Shown here: piece by piece, positions 1-6,634 of the stretch | Position numbering within the stretch: the first letter of the stretch is position 1 | How the letters are laid out: the number at the start of each line of letters is the position of its first letter | Assembly (NCBI GenBank): GCA_029907105.1 | Contig: JARYMM010000020.1 | Location: 1-60,003, forward strand | DNA from: Anaerolineae bacterium | GTDB taxonomy: Bacteria; Chloroflexota; Anaerolineae; UBA3071 | Direction of reading: 5' to 3' | DNA length: 60,003 nt | Program-made: the position numbers and the translations under genes | The notes under the pieces: model-generated | The model's input: only the letters and a program-made list of their open reading frames with translations | Databases searched by the model: none | What the model was told of the DNA's origin: nothing

Positions 1-77
1 AAGGGGCGGCGAAGCAATCTCCGACTCGGGACTTGGGGATTGCTTCGTCGGCAAAAACCGCCTCCTCGCAATGACAC
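1..77. repeat. Dispersed GAAGCAATC palindromic element, truncated by window edge
   Basis: Arms GAAGCAATC (11-19) and GATTGCTTC (38-46) form an inverted repeat, and the element ends in CTCGCAATGACA. A complete relative lies at 15110-15190. No transposase is present, so this is a non-autonomous or REP-like repeat. Confidence 0.6.
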
Positions 78-158
78 AGGCCAGGCTGGCTCTCGCTCTC
101 GCCACTAAGGGAAATACACCCGTTGGTACATTGGCGTTGGATGGGGGCTTGTGCTGAC

Positions 159-202
159 CAATCTACCAGTTTACCAATCTACCAGCATCCCGATCTACCA
201 CT
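159..202. repeat. Octamer tandem array (AATCTACC-like)
   Basis: About five degenerate 8-bp units (AATCTACC, AGTTTACC, AATCTACC, AGCATCCC, GATCTACC). The array overlaps the stop codon of the neighbouring minus-strand gene, so the gene's last codons are set by the array edge. Confidence 0.6.
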
Positions 203-683
203 CCTCCAGCAGCGGACTGCCGGCCACCTCGTCGGGCGTGACCAGGGGGCTGGAGTGGCCGGGGAGCAGGTTCACCCCGGCGTAACGAAAGGCATCGTAG
301 ACCAGGCTGGAGCAGACGTGGCCCGGATAGGTGAGCACGCCGATGCCCACCCGTTGCCTGATCAGCCGCCAGGCGATGCGCAGCATCCACCAGTAGCTAT
401 AGGGCTTGCCCACATTCCCCCAGGCGTAGGCCACGATCTCCCGCATCTGCGTTTCCGACAGGCCCTCGCGCACGGCGAACGCCTTCCACTCCCTGACCCC
501 GGCGATGAACTCCTCCCAGGCCCGCTCGCGGATGCCGCAGGCGGCAGCCTCGATGACGCGCGCCCCTTCTGATTCATCGCGGACATAGCGCAGCGCGGCG
601 TGTGTCCAGGTCAGGCCAAAGCGCCGCGCCAGCCGGCCCAGCAAGTCCCCCTTCCAGGTGACGACGATGTGTACCTGTCGCAT
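195..683 (-). CDS. Permuted NlpC/P60 (YiiX-like) papain-fold amidase/peptidase
   Basis: A 162-residue protein with the layout of permuted NlpC/P60 enzymes of the YiiX type. A histidine block (WTHAALRY, about residues 25-32) precedes the presumed nucleophile (HVCSSLVYDAFRYAG, about 120-135). Such proteins hydrolyse amide or thioester bonds in cell wall or lipid substrates; the substrate here is unknown. There is no signal peptide, so it is probably cytoplasmic. The ATG is preceded by GGAGGGAGCG, a good ribosome site. The stop codon lies at the edge of an octamer array. The family call rests on motif order only. Confidence 0.6.
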   Translation of the reverse strand: MRQVHIVVTWKGDLLGRLARRFGLTWTHAALRYVRDESEGARVIEAAACGIRERAWEEFIAGVREWKAFAVREGLSETQMREIVAYAWGNVGKPYSYWWMLRIAWRLIRQRVGIGVLTYPGHVCSSLVYDAFRYAGVNLLPGHSSPLVTPDEVAGSPLLEEW

Positions 684-699
684 CGCTCCCTCCTTTAGC

Positions 700-755
700 G
701 GTCAGGTCAGGTGACAGTCACCTCAGAGGTGACTGTCACCTGACCCGACCTGACC
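700..755. repeat. Near-perfect palindrome with AGGTGACAGTCACCT core, read in frame
   Basis: Arms of about 24 bases flank a 3-base centre, and each arm is itself partly palindromic. The element encodes the last residues (GQVTVTSEVTVT) and the TGA stop of the glycosyltransferase that ends at 707. A relative with a perfect 13-bp arm lies at 40909-40950. Confidence 0.8.
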
Positions 756-1855
756 ATTTCCCGATATACCTGCAAGGTGGCCGCGGCCACCTGCGCCTGC
801 GTGTAGTGGGCCAGCACCCGCTGCCGGCCCAGGCGGCCCAGTTCGGCGCGCAGGGCGGCATCACCCAGGAGCCGGGCCAGTCGCTCCCGCAGCGCGGCCA
901 CGTCCCCCTCGGGGAAAATCAACCCGGCCTGGCCGACCACATGCGGGATCTCGCCGCAATCGGAGCCCACGACGGGCACAGCACAGGCCATGGCCTCCAC
1001 CAGCACCCGCCCGAACTGCTCCTTCCAGTGGCGCTGCGTGCGCGAAGGCAACACCAGCACGTCCAGCGAACGGTAGAAGTCGGGCATCTGCGTGGAAGGT
1101 AGCCGCCCGACGAAGCGCACCCGGGCGGCGACGCCCAGCTCCTCGGCCAGCGTTTGCAAGTGCGGCTTCTCGGCCCCTTCCCCGGCAATGACCAAGGACC
1201 AAGGACCAAGGACCAAGTTGGCCACGGCCTGCAGCAGCAGGTCCACCCCCTTTTCCGGCACCAACCCGCCGACATAGCCAATGACCAACCCCTCTCCCCT
1301 ACCCCCTAACCCCTGCTCGTGGGGCGAAAAGATGTCGGGGTCCACGCCGAACTGCGGGATCACGCTGACCGGTCCGGCGTAGCCTTTGGCCCGCAGCACA
1401 GAGACGGCCTCGTGGTTGCCGGCGATGGCATAAGCGGCGTGGCGGAAGTTGTAGCGCTCGAACCAGCGGAAGGGCGGCGGGTAGCGACGATGGAGGTTCT
1501 GCCAGGTGAAGAAACAGGCGGGAACGGAGAGGCGACGAGCGATACGCATGGCCTGCCAGGTGGCCAGATTGTAGGGCTCCTCGTCTATGTGCAGGAGGTC
1601 GGGGCGCAGGCGGTGCAACAGGCGGCCCAGGCGGGGGTAGAAGTGCAGGTGAAAGTGGCCGTTGAAGGCCAGGGGAGTGACCAGCAGCTCATAGCCTGTG
1701 ATGTGCGCTCGCTCCAGGTGGGTGACGCCGCGGCTATCCCGCCAGGAGGGGGGCACGATGACCGTCAACTGCACATCCGGCAGACGCGCCAGCTCCTCCA
1801 GCTTGCGCTGGTAGATGCCGACGATGCACGCCTTGGAGATCATGACCACATGCAT
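707..1855 (-). CDS. GT-B glycosyltransferase (GT4-like)
   Basis: A 382-residue cytosolic or peripheral GT-B enzyme that probably adds a sugar to a glycolipid or polysaccharide. The C-terminal nucleotide-sugar domain has the family E-x7-E motif (EQFGRVLVEAMACAVPVVGS, about residues 275-295) followed by GLIFPEGD. I start it at the ATG of MHVVMISKA because a consensus -10 box lies at 1890-1895, so upstream ATGs would precede the transcript. Two repeats are read in frame: a heptamer array encodes part of VLGPWSLV between two strands, and the 700-755 palindrome encodes the C-terminus. A REP-like stretch gives GLGGRGEG. Acceptor and donor sugars cannot be told. Confidence 0.85.
   Translation of the reverse strand: MHVVMISKACIVGIYQRKLEELARLPDVQLTVIVPPSWRDSRGVTHLERAHITGYELLVTPLAFNGHFHLHFYPRLGRLLHRLRPDLLHIDEEPYNLATWQAMRIARRLSVPACFFTWQNLHRRYPPPFRWFERYNFRHAAYAIAGNHEAVSVLRAKGYAGPVSVIPQFGVDPDIFSPHEQGLGGRGEGLVIGYVGGLVPEKGVDLLLQAVANLVLGPWSLVIAGEGAEKPHLQTLAEELGVAARVRFVGRLPSTQMPDFYRSLDVLVLPSRTQRHWKEQFGRVLVEAMACAVPVVGSDCGEIPHVVGQAGLIFPEGDVAALRERLARLLGDAALRAELGRLGRQRVLAHYTQAQVAAATLQVYREMVRSGQVTVTSEVTVT
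1191..1217. repeat. Heptamer array (ACCAAGG x3.9) inside glycosyltransferase
   Basis: Almost four exact copies of ACCAAGG. Read on the minus strand it encodes part of VLGPWSLV in a loop of the GT-B fold. The 27-base length keeps the frame. Confidence 0.85.
1289..1317. repeat. REP-like CCCCTCTCCCC element inside glycosyltransferase
   Basis: A pyrimidine-rich, degenerate array translated as GLGGRGEG just before a Rossmann strand. It resembles the GEG-encoding elements at 27178, 48001 and 50006. Confidence 0.45.
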
Positions 1856-1860
1856 GGGAA

Positions 1861-1890
1861 TGGCCTCGCATCCATCTGACTGCGAGGCCA
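1861..1890. promoter_or_regulatory. Perfect 10-bp inverted repeat at the start site (operator or leader hairpin)
   Basis: TGGCCTCGCA (1861-1870) and TGCGAGGCCA (1881-1890) are exact reverse complements around a 10-base centre. The repeat sits between the -10 box and the ATG of the glycosyltransferase, covering the predicted start site. The GAGG of the promoter-proximal arm's partner could act as ribosome site, so it may work on DNA or on mRNA. Confidence 0.55.
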
Positions 1891-1919
1891 TTATACCCTG
1901 CATGGTCACTTTTTGACAA
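1890..1919 (-). promoter_or_regulatory. Sigma70 promoter of the glycosyltransferase
   Basis: On the minus strand TTGTCA (1914-1919) and a perfect TATAAT (1890-1895) are 18 bases apart. The start site would be near 1883, just upstream of the ATG at 1855. Confidence 0.65.
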
Positions 1920-1972
1920 CCAGCAGACAGCCGGTTTGCTCAGGTACGGCAAACTTCCTGGACCTGGCGAGC

Positions 1973-2983
1973 CTAGCCGGCCGGGCGCGGCACGGGCCAC
2001 AGCTTCCACCACCACCAGGAGCGCGGCGGCCGGAAGTAGGGGGATCGGCTCAGCAGCCACTGCCGTACAAAGGGGCGGAACAGCCGCACCAGGTAGAGCC
2101 GGGGGCCCAGCAACTGGACCAGGTCGCGCACGTAGTCGTCCAGGTCGCGCTGCTGGTAGTTGAGCAGCCGCTGGCTCTCGGCGGTATCCAGCCAGTCCAC
2201 AGCGAAGGGCGTCGTGCTGAACGCCTCCTCCGGCAACATGCCTACGCCTATCGCCTCCAGGATGCGTTCGGCTATCTCCCTGTACACGAACTGACAGCGG
2301 GGGCCGCCGCCGATCAGCAGCACCTTGCCCCAGATCTCCTCGCTGTGCACACCGTTGGCGATGGCCAGCCCCACGTCCCGCGTGTGCACGTACTCGATGC
2401 GGTTGTTCAGCGGCACATCGAACATGCCGGGGTCCAGGATCATGGCGATGGGCAACGTGGCTGCCAGCCGGAAGATGCTCCATGGCAACCCCGAATCCCT
2501 GACCATGCGCTCGCATTCGATCTTGTGACGGGTGTAGTGCTCCACCGGCTGGACGGGATCGGCCACCGTGCGCGGCGGCGGCTGATGCTGCGTCCGGCCG
2601 TAGACATGGCAGGACGAGGTGAAAAGGACCTTCGGCGGCCGGGGCATGGCCTGCATGGCCTGCAGAAGATTCGCTGTGCCGCCCACGTTGATCTCATACG
2701 CCCAGTCGGGCCGGCGCTCACAATCCACGCCGGTAGCCGAGATCTTGGGAATGATGAAGGCCAGGTGCACCACCACGTCCTGACCCTGCACCGCCGCAGC
2801 CACGTCCTGCGGACGCCGCAAGTCCCCCCACATCACCTCCATCTGCCCCTTGAACGTGCGGGCCGCCTTGACGTTGGCCCGCGTCTGGAGGTCAAAACAG
2901 CGCACCGTGTGGCCCTGCCTGATCAGCTCCTGTAACGCGCTTTTGCCGACGTTGCCAAACGCTCCCGTCAACAACACCTTCAT
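1973..2983 (-). CDS. NAD(P)-dependent epimerase/dehydratase (extended SDR)
   Basis: A 336-residue extended short-chain dehydrogenase. The Rossmann motif is GAFGNVG (near residue 8), the catalytic serine region is TSSCHVYG, and the YxxxK pair is YTRHK. The substrate-binding half resembles nucleotide-sugar epimerases, but the substrate is unknown. A longer open frame continues upstream; I start at MKVLLTGAFGNVG because the Rossmann fold begins there and the ATG follows the tetR-like gene's stop by only five bases. The two genes are therefore one transcript, and this enzyme is the likely target of the repressor. Confidence 0.85.
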   Translation of the reverse strand: MKVLLTGAFGNVGKSALQELIRQGHTVRCFDLQTRANVKAARTFKGQMEVMWGDLRRPQDVAAAVQGQDVVVHLAFIIPKISATGVDCERRPDWAYEINVGGTANLLQAMQAMPRPPKVLFTSSCHVYGRTQHQPPPRTVADPVQPVEHYTRHKIECERMVRDSGLPWSIFRLAATLPIAMILDPGMFDVPLNNRIEYVHTRDVGLAIANGVHSEEIWGKVLLIGGGPRCQFVYREIAERILEAIGVGMLPEEAFSTTPFAVDWLDTAESQRLLNYQQRDLDDYVRDLVQLLGPRLYLVRLFRPFVRQWLLSRSPYFRPPRSWWWWKLWPVPRPAG

Positions 2984-2988
2984 AGCTT

Positions 2989-3588
2989 CTATCTCTCCAC
3001 TTTCAGATTCTCGAGCAGCATGCGCATGCTCCCCTGGGCGACCTGTCCCCAGTCGGCTCCGTGGGGATCGAGCAGTCCTTGCAGCACCAGCCCCACGGCC
3101 ACAGAGACGATGAGCTGCGCGGCCAGCTCCGCATCCACGGGACGCAGCGAGCCCTCGGCGATGCCGGCTTCGACCATCGCGGCGAAGAAGGCCCGATAGC
3201 GCCGATAGGGGGCCAAGGTGGCCTGCCAGACCGCCGGGTCGTGTGCCGCCTTGGTCCAGAACTCCAGGAATATGGGCAACTGCCCGCTGGCGGCCTGGAA
3301 GACCTGGCGGATCATCCCCGTCATTTGCAGAAGCGCTTCGGGCACGGTTGCCGCCTGATCCCATGTGGCCTGCAGCCGCGCGTCCAGCCCGGCCAGCCAG
3401 TTCTCCAGCAACTGCAGGAAGACGGCCTGCTTGCTGGGGAAGTGGTGGTAGAAACCGCCCTTGGTCACCCCGGCCTGGCGACAGATCTCCGCCACGCCGG
3501 TGGCATCGTAGCCGTAGCGGGCGAAACACCCCTGCGCCGCCTGCAGGATGCGTTCCCGCGTCGCTTCTCCTCGCCGTTGTGCGCTCAT
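2989..3588 (-). CDS. TetR-family repressor
   Basis: A 199-residue TetR regulator. The N-terminal helix-turn-helix spans about residues 10-57 and ends in the typical GVTKGGFYHHFPSKQAVF; the rest is the helical ligand domain. The ATG at 3588 is chosen over one at 3603 because GGGAGGGAG is placed correctly before it. A perfect 14-bp palindrome lies between its promoter and its ATG, indicating autorepression. It probably senses a small hydrophobic ligand and controls itself and the downstream epimerase. The ligand cannot be inferred. Confidence 0.92.
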   Translation of the reverse strand: MSAQRRGEATRERILQAAQGCFARYGYDATGVAEICRQAGVTKGGFYHHFPSKQAVFLQLLENWLAGLDARLQATWDQAATVPEALLQMTGMIRQVFQAASGQLPIFLEFWTKAAHDPAVWQATLAPYRRYRAFFAAMVEAGIAEGSLRPVDAELAAQLIVSVAVGLVLQGLLDPHGADWGQVAQGSMRMLLENLKVER

Positions 3589-3608
3589 CTCTCCCTCCCA
3601 CAAAAAAT

Positions 3609-3622
3609 ACCGACCGGTCGGT
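3609..3622. promoter_or_regulatory. TetR operator, perfect palindrome
   Basis: ACCGACCGGTCGGT is an exact 14-bp palindrome starting four bases downstream of the -10 box, over the predicted start site. Sequences of this form are known operators of several TetR-family repressors. It lies 20 bases upstream of the repressor's start codon. Confidence 0.8.
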
Positions 3623-3625
3623 CTG

Positions 3626-3654
3626 ATATTACCACAGATCCCTCAACCTGTCAA
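3626..3654 (-). promoter_or_regulatory. Sigma70 promoter of the tetR-like/epimerase operon
   Basis: On the minus strand TTGACA (3649-3654) is followed after 17 bases by TAATAT (3626-3631). The operator lies immediately downstream. Confidence 0.65.
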
Positions 3655-3683
3655 AACCGGATAGCCATGTTCATCAGCATCAT

Positions 3684-3712
3684 TTTCCGATTCGGCCCAC
3701 CTATGGTAAAAT
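3684..3712 (+). promoter_or_regulatory. Weak candidate promoter of metG
   Basis: TAAAAT (3707-3712) has TTTCCG 17 bases upstream. The -35 match is poor, so this is a weak candidate. It lies 55 bases before the metG ATG. Confidence 0.3.
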
Positions 3713-3723
3713 GATATGCAAAC

Positions 3724-3744
3724 CTTGCATCTTGCTTCTTGCAT
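3724..3744. repeat. Heptamer array (CTTGCAT x3) in metG leader
   Basis: Three 7-bp units, CTTGCAT, CTTGCTT and CTTGCAT, just before the metG ribosome site. It is a small member of the tandem-array class found across the window. Confidence 0.55.
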
Positions 3745-3766
3745 CTGACCAGTAGGAGCTTTTATC

Positions 3767-5530
3767 ATGGCCATCACCAACCCAAAGAAAGTGCTCGTCT
3801 GCGTCGCCTGGCCCTATGCTTCGGGCGACCGTCACCTGGGCCACGTGGCGGGGGCCTACCTGCCGCCCGACATCTTCGCCCGCTACCACCGCCTGGCCGG
3901 CCGCCAGGTGCTCATGGTCTCCGGCTCCGACACCCACGGCACCCCCATCACCGTGCGGGCGGAGGAAGAGGGCGTCACCCCGCGGGAGATCGTGGACCGC
4001 TACCACGCTCACTTCCTGGAGAACTTCCGCGACCTGGGGTTGAGCTTCGATCTCTTCACCGAGACGGACACGGAGAACCACTGGGCGGTGACGCACGACA
4101 TGTTCCTCACCCTGCTGCGCAACGGTTACATCTACCGCGACACGATGCGCCAGCTCTACTGTGCCGACTGCCAGCGCTGGCTGCCCGACCGCTACGTGGA
4201 AGGCATCTGCCCCTATTGCGGCTATAGCGACGCACGGGGCGATCAGTGCGATGCCTGCGGCCGCACGCTGGACGCCGTCGAGTTAGGCCAGCCGCGCTGC
4301 AAGATCTGCGGCGGTTCGCACATCGAGGTGCGGGAGACGGAACACTTCTTTCTCGACCTGGGCAAGCTCAACCAGCCGCTGCTGGAGTGGATGCGGGAGG
4401 GCAAGGAGCATTGGCGGCCTAACGTGCTCAATTTCGCCCGCCAGCAATTGGAGAGCGGCGAACTGCGCGGCCGTCCCATCACCCGCGATATCCCCTGGGG
4501 CATCACCATCCCTGTGGCCGGCTTCGAGGACAAACGCATCTACGTCTGGTTCGACGCCGTCATCGGCTACCTGTCGGCGACAAAGGAGTGGGCCAAAATC
4601 ACGGGGAATCCGGAGGCCTGGCGGGAGTGGTGGCAGGATCCCGAGGTGCCCGCTTACTACTTCATCGGCAAGGACAATATCCCCTTTCACGCCATCATCT
4701 GGCCGGGGATGCTCCTCGGCTATGGGGACTTGAACCTGCCCTACGACGTGCCGGCCAACGAGTACCTGAACGTGGAAGGCAAGAAACTCTCCACCAGCCG
4801 CCATTGGGTGATCGAGCTGCCGGATTACCTCAGCCGCTACGATCCCGACCCCCTGCGTTATATGCTGACCATCAACGCCCCGGAGACGCAAGACGTCAAC
4901 TTCACCTGGGAGGAGTTCGTGCGCCGCAACAACGAGGAACTGGTGGCCACCTGGGGCAATCTGGCCAACCGCGTGCTGGGCTTTGCCTACAAGCGGTTCG
5001 CTGGCCGCGTGCCGCAGCCGGGCGAGCTGGATGAGATGGATAAGGCATTGCTGGCGAGGGTAGAAGCGGGGTTTGACAGCGTGGGGGATCTGATTGCCGC
5101 CTGCAAGTTCAAGGCCGCGCTGACGGAAGCGATGGCCCTGGCGCGGGAGGCCAACCGCTACCTCAACGAAAAGGAGCCATGGCAGAAGATCAAGACCGAT
5201 CCCCAGGCGGCGGCCACGGCCATCTACGTGGCTTTACAGGCCATTGACTGGCTGAAGGTCATCTTCTGCCCCTTCCTGCCCTTCTCCTCGCAGCGGCTGC
5301 ATGAGTATCTGGGGCACGAGGGCAGCCTGATCGGGCGGCTGGCTATCGAGACCATCGCCGAAGAGACCCGCTCGCACCAGGTGTTGCGCTACGATGGGCG
5401 GGGCACGGTGGGCCGCTGGGCTGCGGAGAGGCTGGAACCGGGCCAGCCGCTGCGCCAGCCGCAACCGCTCTTCCACAAATTGGACGAGAGCGTCGTGGAC
5501 GAGGAAATCGCCCGTATGGTGGGCGGTTGA
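3767..5530 (+). CDS. metG: Methionyl-tRNA synthetase
   Basis: A 587-residue class I synthetase that charges tRNA-Met in the cytoplasm. It has the HIGH-type motif HLGH (residues 24-27), a KMSKS-type loop read as KLSTS (about 339-343), and a connective domain with four Cys pairs (CADC, CPYC, CDAC, CKIC), so two zinc knuckles. The anticodon-binding helical domain follows. The EMAP-like C-terminal tRNA-binding domain found in longer MetRS is absent. AGGAG precedes the ATG. It stands alone on the plus strand between minus-strand blocks. Confidence 0.97.
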   Translation: MAITNPKKVLVCVAWPYASGDRHLGHVAGAYLPPDIFARYHRLAGRQVLMVSGSDTHGTPITVRAEEEGVTPREIVDRYHAHFLENFRDLGLSFDLFTETDTENHWAVTHDMFLTLLRNGYIYRDTMRQLYCADCQRWLPDRYVEGICPYCGYSDARGDQCDACGRTLDAVELGQPRCKICGGSHIEVRETEHFFLDLGKLNQPLLEWMREGKEHWRPNVLNFARQQLESGELRGRPITRDIPWGITIPVAGFEDKRIYVWFDAVIGYLSATKEWAKITGNPEAWREWWQDPEVPAYYFIGKDNIPFHAIIWPGMLLGYGDLNLPYDVPANEYLNVEGKKLSTSRHWVIELPDYLSRYDPDPLRYMLTINAPETQDVNFTWEEFVRRNNEELVATWGNLANRVLGFAYKRFAGRVPQPGELDEMDKALLARVEAGFDSVGDLIAACKFKAALTEAMALAREANRYLNEKEPWQKIKTDPQAAATAIYVALQAIDWLKVIFCPFLPFSSQRLHEYLGHEGSLIGRLAIETIAEETRSHQVLRYDGRGTVGRWAAERLEPGQPLRQPQPLFHKLDESVVDEEIARMVGG

Positions 5531-5926
5531 AAGGCTCTATCTCGCTGAAGGCCGATGGCAAGGTTGCTACGTTGTCTTGTCTCGAGGGCTTCGGCTTATA
5601 ACCGTCGTAGAACACCCGCTCGTCAGAGAGCAATACCTCGCCGGTTGGCAATATTGGAGCCATAATGGGCTCGTAGCTGCTAATACTACAACCGCACCTG
5701 GTGGTATGTGTCATGCCTTCGACAGGCCAGGGCTGAGCGGGTCTACACGCCTGTTCCCGTTGTGCACGCAACGCTAGTGAAGCAGCCGTTCGCTGCGCTC
5801 AGGTTCTCGCGTCACCATGCAGGCAAGAGATGCTTCGCTGGAGTCGGCCGGGCAATGAAGTTTGACGCCTGAAACCCGCTCAGCATGACAAGTACGGTTG
5901 TAGTACTAACAGATCTGGAGAAGCAC
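5531..5926. other. Gap between metG and the R-M pair
   Basis: About 150 bases after metG show no recognisable gene or promoter. A MITE fills the rest and ends 20 bases before the restriction endonuclease ATG. No sigma70 promoter for the R-M genes is visible in the gap. Confidence 0.6.
5683..5906. mobile_element. MITE copy 1 (TA target duplication)
   Basis: A 224-bp element bounded by TA (5681-5682 and 5907-5908). Its ends read TACTACAACCG and CGGTTGTAGTA, an inverted repeat, and it is closely similar along its length to the elements at 13361 and 53781. TA duplication and short inverted ends fit mobilisation by an IS630/Tc1-type transposase, but none is in this window. An ATG at 5885 inside the right end is in frame with the endonuclease gene. 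Confidence 0.85.
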
Positions 5927-6634
5927 ATGGACCAATCTCGGCGCGAGCGCATTCGTCAAATTCTTGAGGACTTCCTGCGCTATCGCCTGGCACGCATAGA
6001 GCGATTGAGCCTGGACGATCTTGACATCAACCCTTTTCTTCTGCGTCTCCTCTCTCACGAAATGGGCCTGAACGACGCTCGGTCCGTTGTCGAGTGGTTG
6101 GTCAGCCAGCGTTTTGAACGAGGCACAGTAACTGCTTTTGGCGGCACACTGGAAAAGATAGCACGCGTTTTCGGTGAGACGACGGGTGTCGAAGGGGCGG
6201 ATTTGATGCTCGCCCGCGAGGGGCGACACCACTACGTTCAAGTCAAGAGCGGCCCTAACACCGTCCCGAAAGACTTGGCCACAAAAATAAGCGAGCTTCT
6301 CCATTCGGCTCAGGTACGTAACTTTGGAGCCGTAGCTCTCTTCGGCATGTGCTACGGTAACCCCACGAGGGTAAGCAGCATTGTCCGCCGCTATGTGACT
6401 GTGCCTTACAAGGTAGGCCGTGATTTCTGGGCCTTTCTTTCAGGCGAAGAGAACTGCGTGGACCAGATTTACGCTATCGCGGCAGAGGTGAGCGAATCCT
6501 TCCGAGACCCTAAAGGACGCTCTTTGAAAGAGGCTCTTGACGAAAAAGTGAATGAACTCTGTGACGAGTTCATTCGCCGTTACGGCCAAACAGGCCCCGA
6601 GATGTGGGAGAAGCTTCTGCGAGAGAATTCGTGA
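5927..6634 (+). CDS. Type II restriction endonuclease (PD-(D/E)xK-like, possibly PmeII-type)
   Basis: A 235-residue nuclease candidate. The core reads GVEGADLM, then YVQVKSGPNT about 12 residues later, a D...QxK variant of the PD-(D/E)xK site. From memory the sequence resembles the PmeII family of restriction enzymes, which I could not check. I start at the ATG at 5927 because TCTGGAG is placed correctly before it; the frame is open to an ATG inside the MITE at 5885, which has no ribosome site. The stop overlaps the methyltransferase start by one base, so translation is coupled. Composition is lower in GC than the neighbours, suggesting transfer. Confidence 0.8.
   Translation: MDQSRRERIRQILEDFLRYRLARIERLSLDDLDINPFLLRLLSHEMGLNDARSVVEWLVSQRFERGTVTAFGGTLEKIARVFGETTGVEGADLMLAREGRHHYVQVKSGPNTVPKDLATKISELLHSAQVRNFGAVALFGMCYGNPTRVSSIVRRYVTVPYKVGRDFWAFLSGEENCVDQIYAIAAEVSESFRDPKGRSLKEALDEKVNELCDEFIRRYGQTGPEMWEKLLRENS

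Noticed and set aside
2984-3601. Upstream extension of the epimerase frame over the TetR gene
   Set aside because: The frame is open but Arg/Gly-rich without motif; the TetR protein in another frame is well supported.
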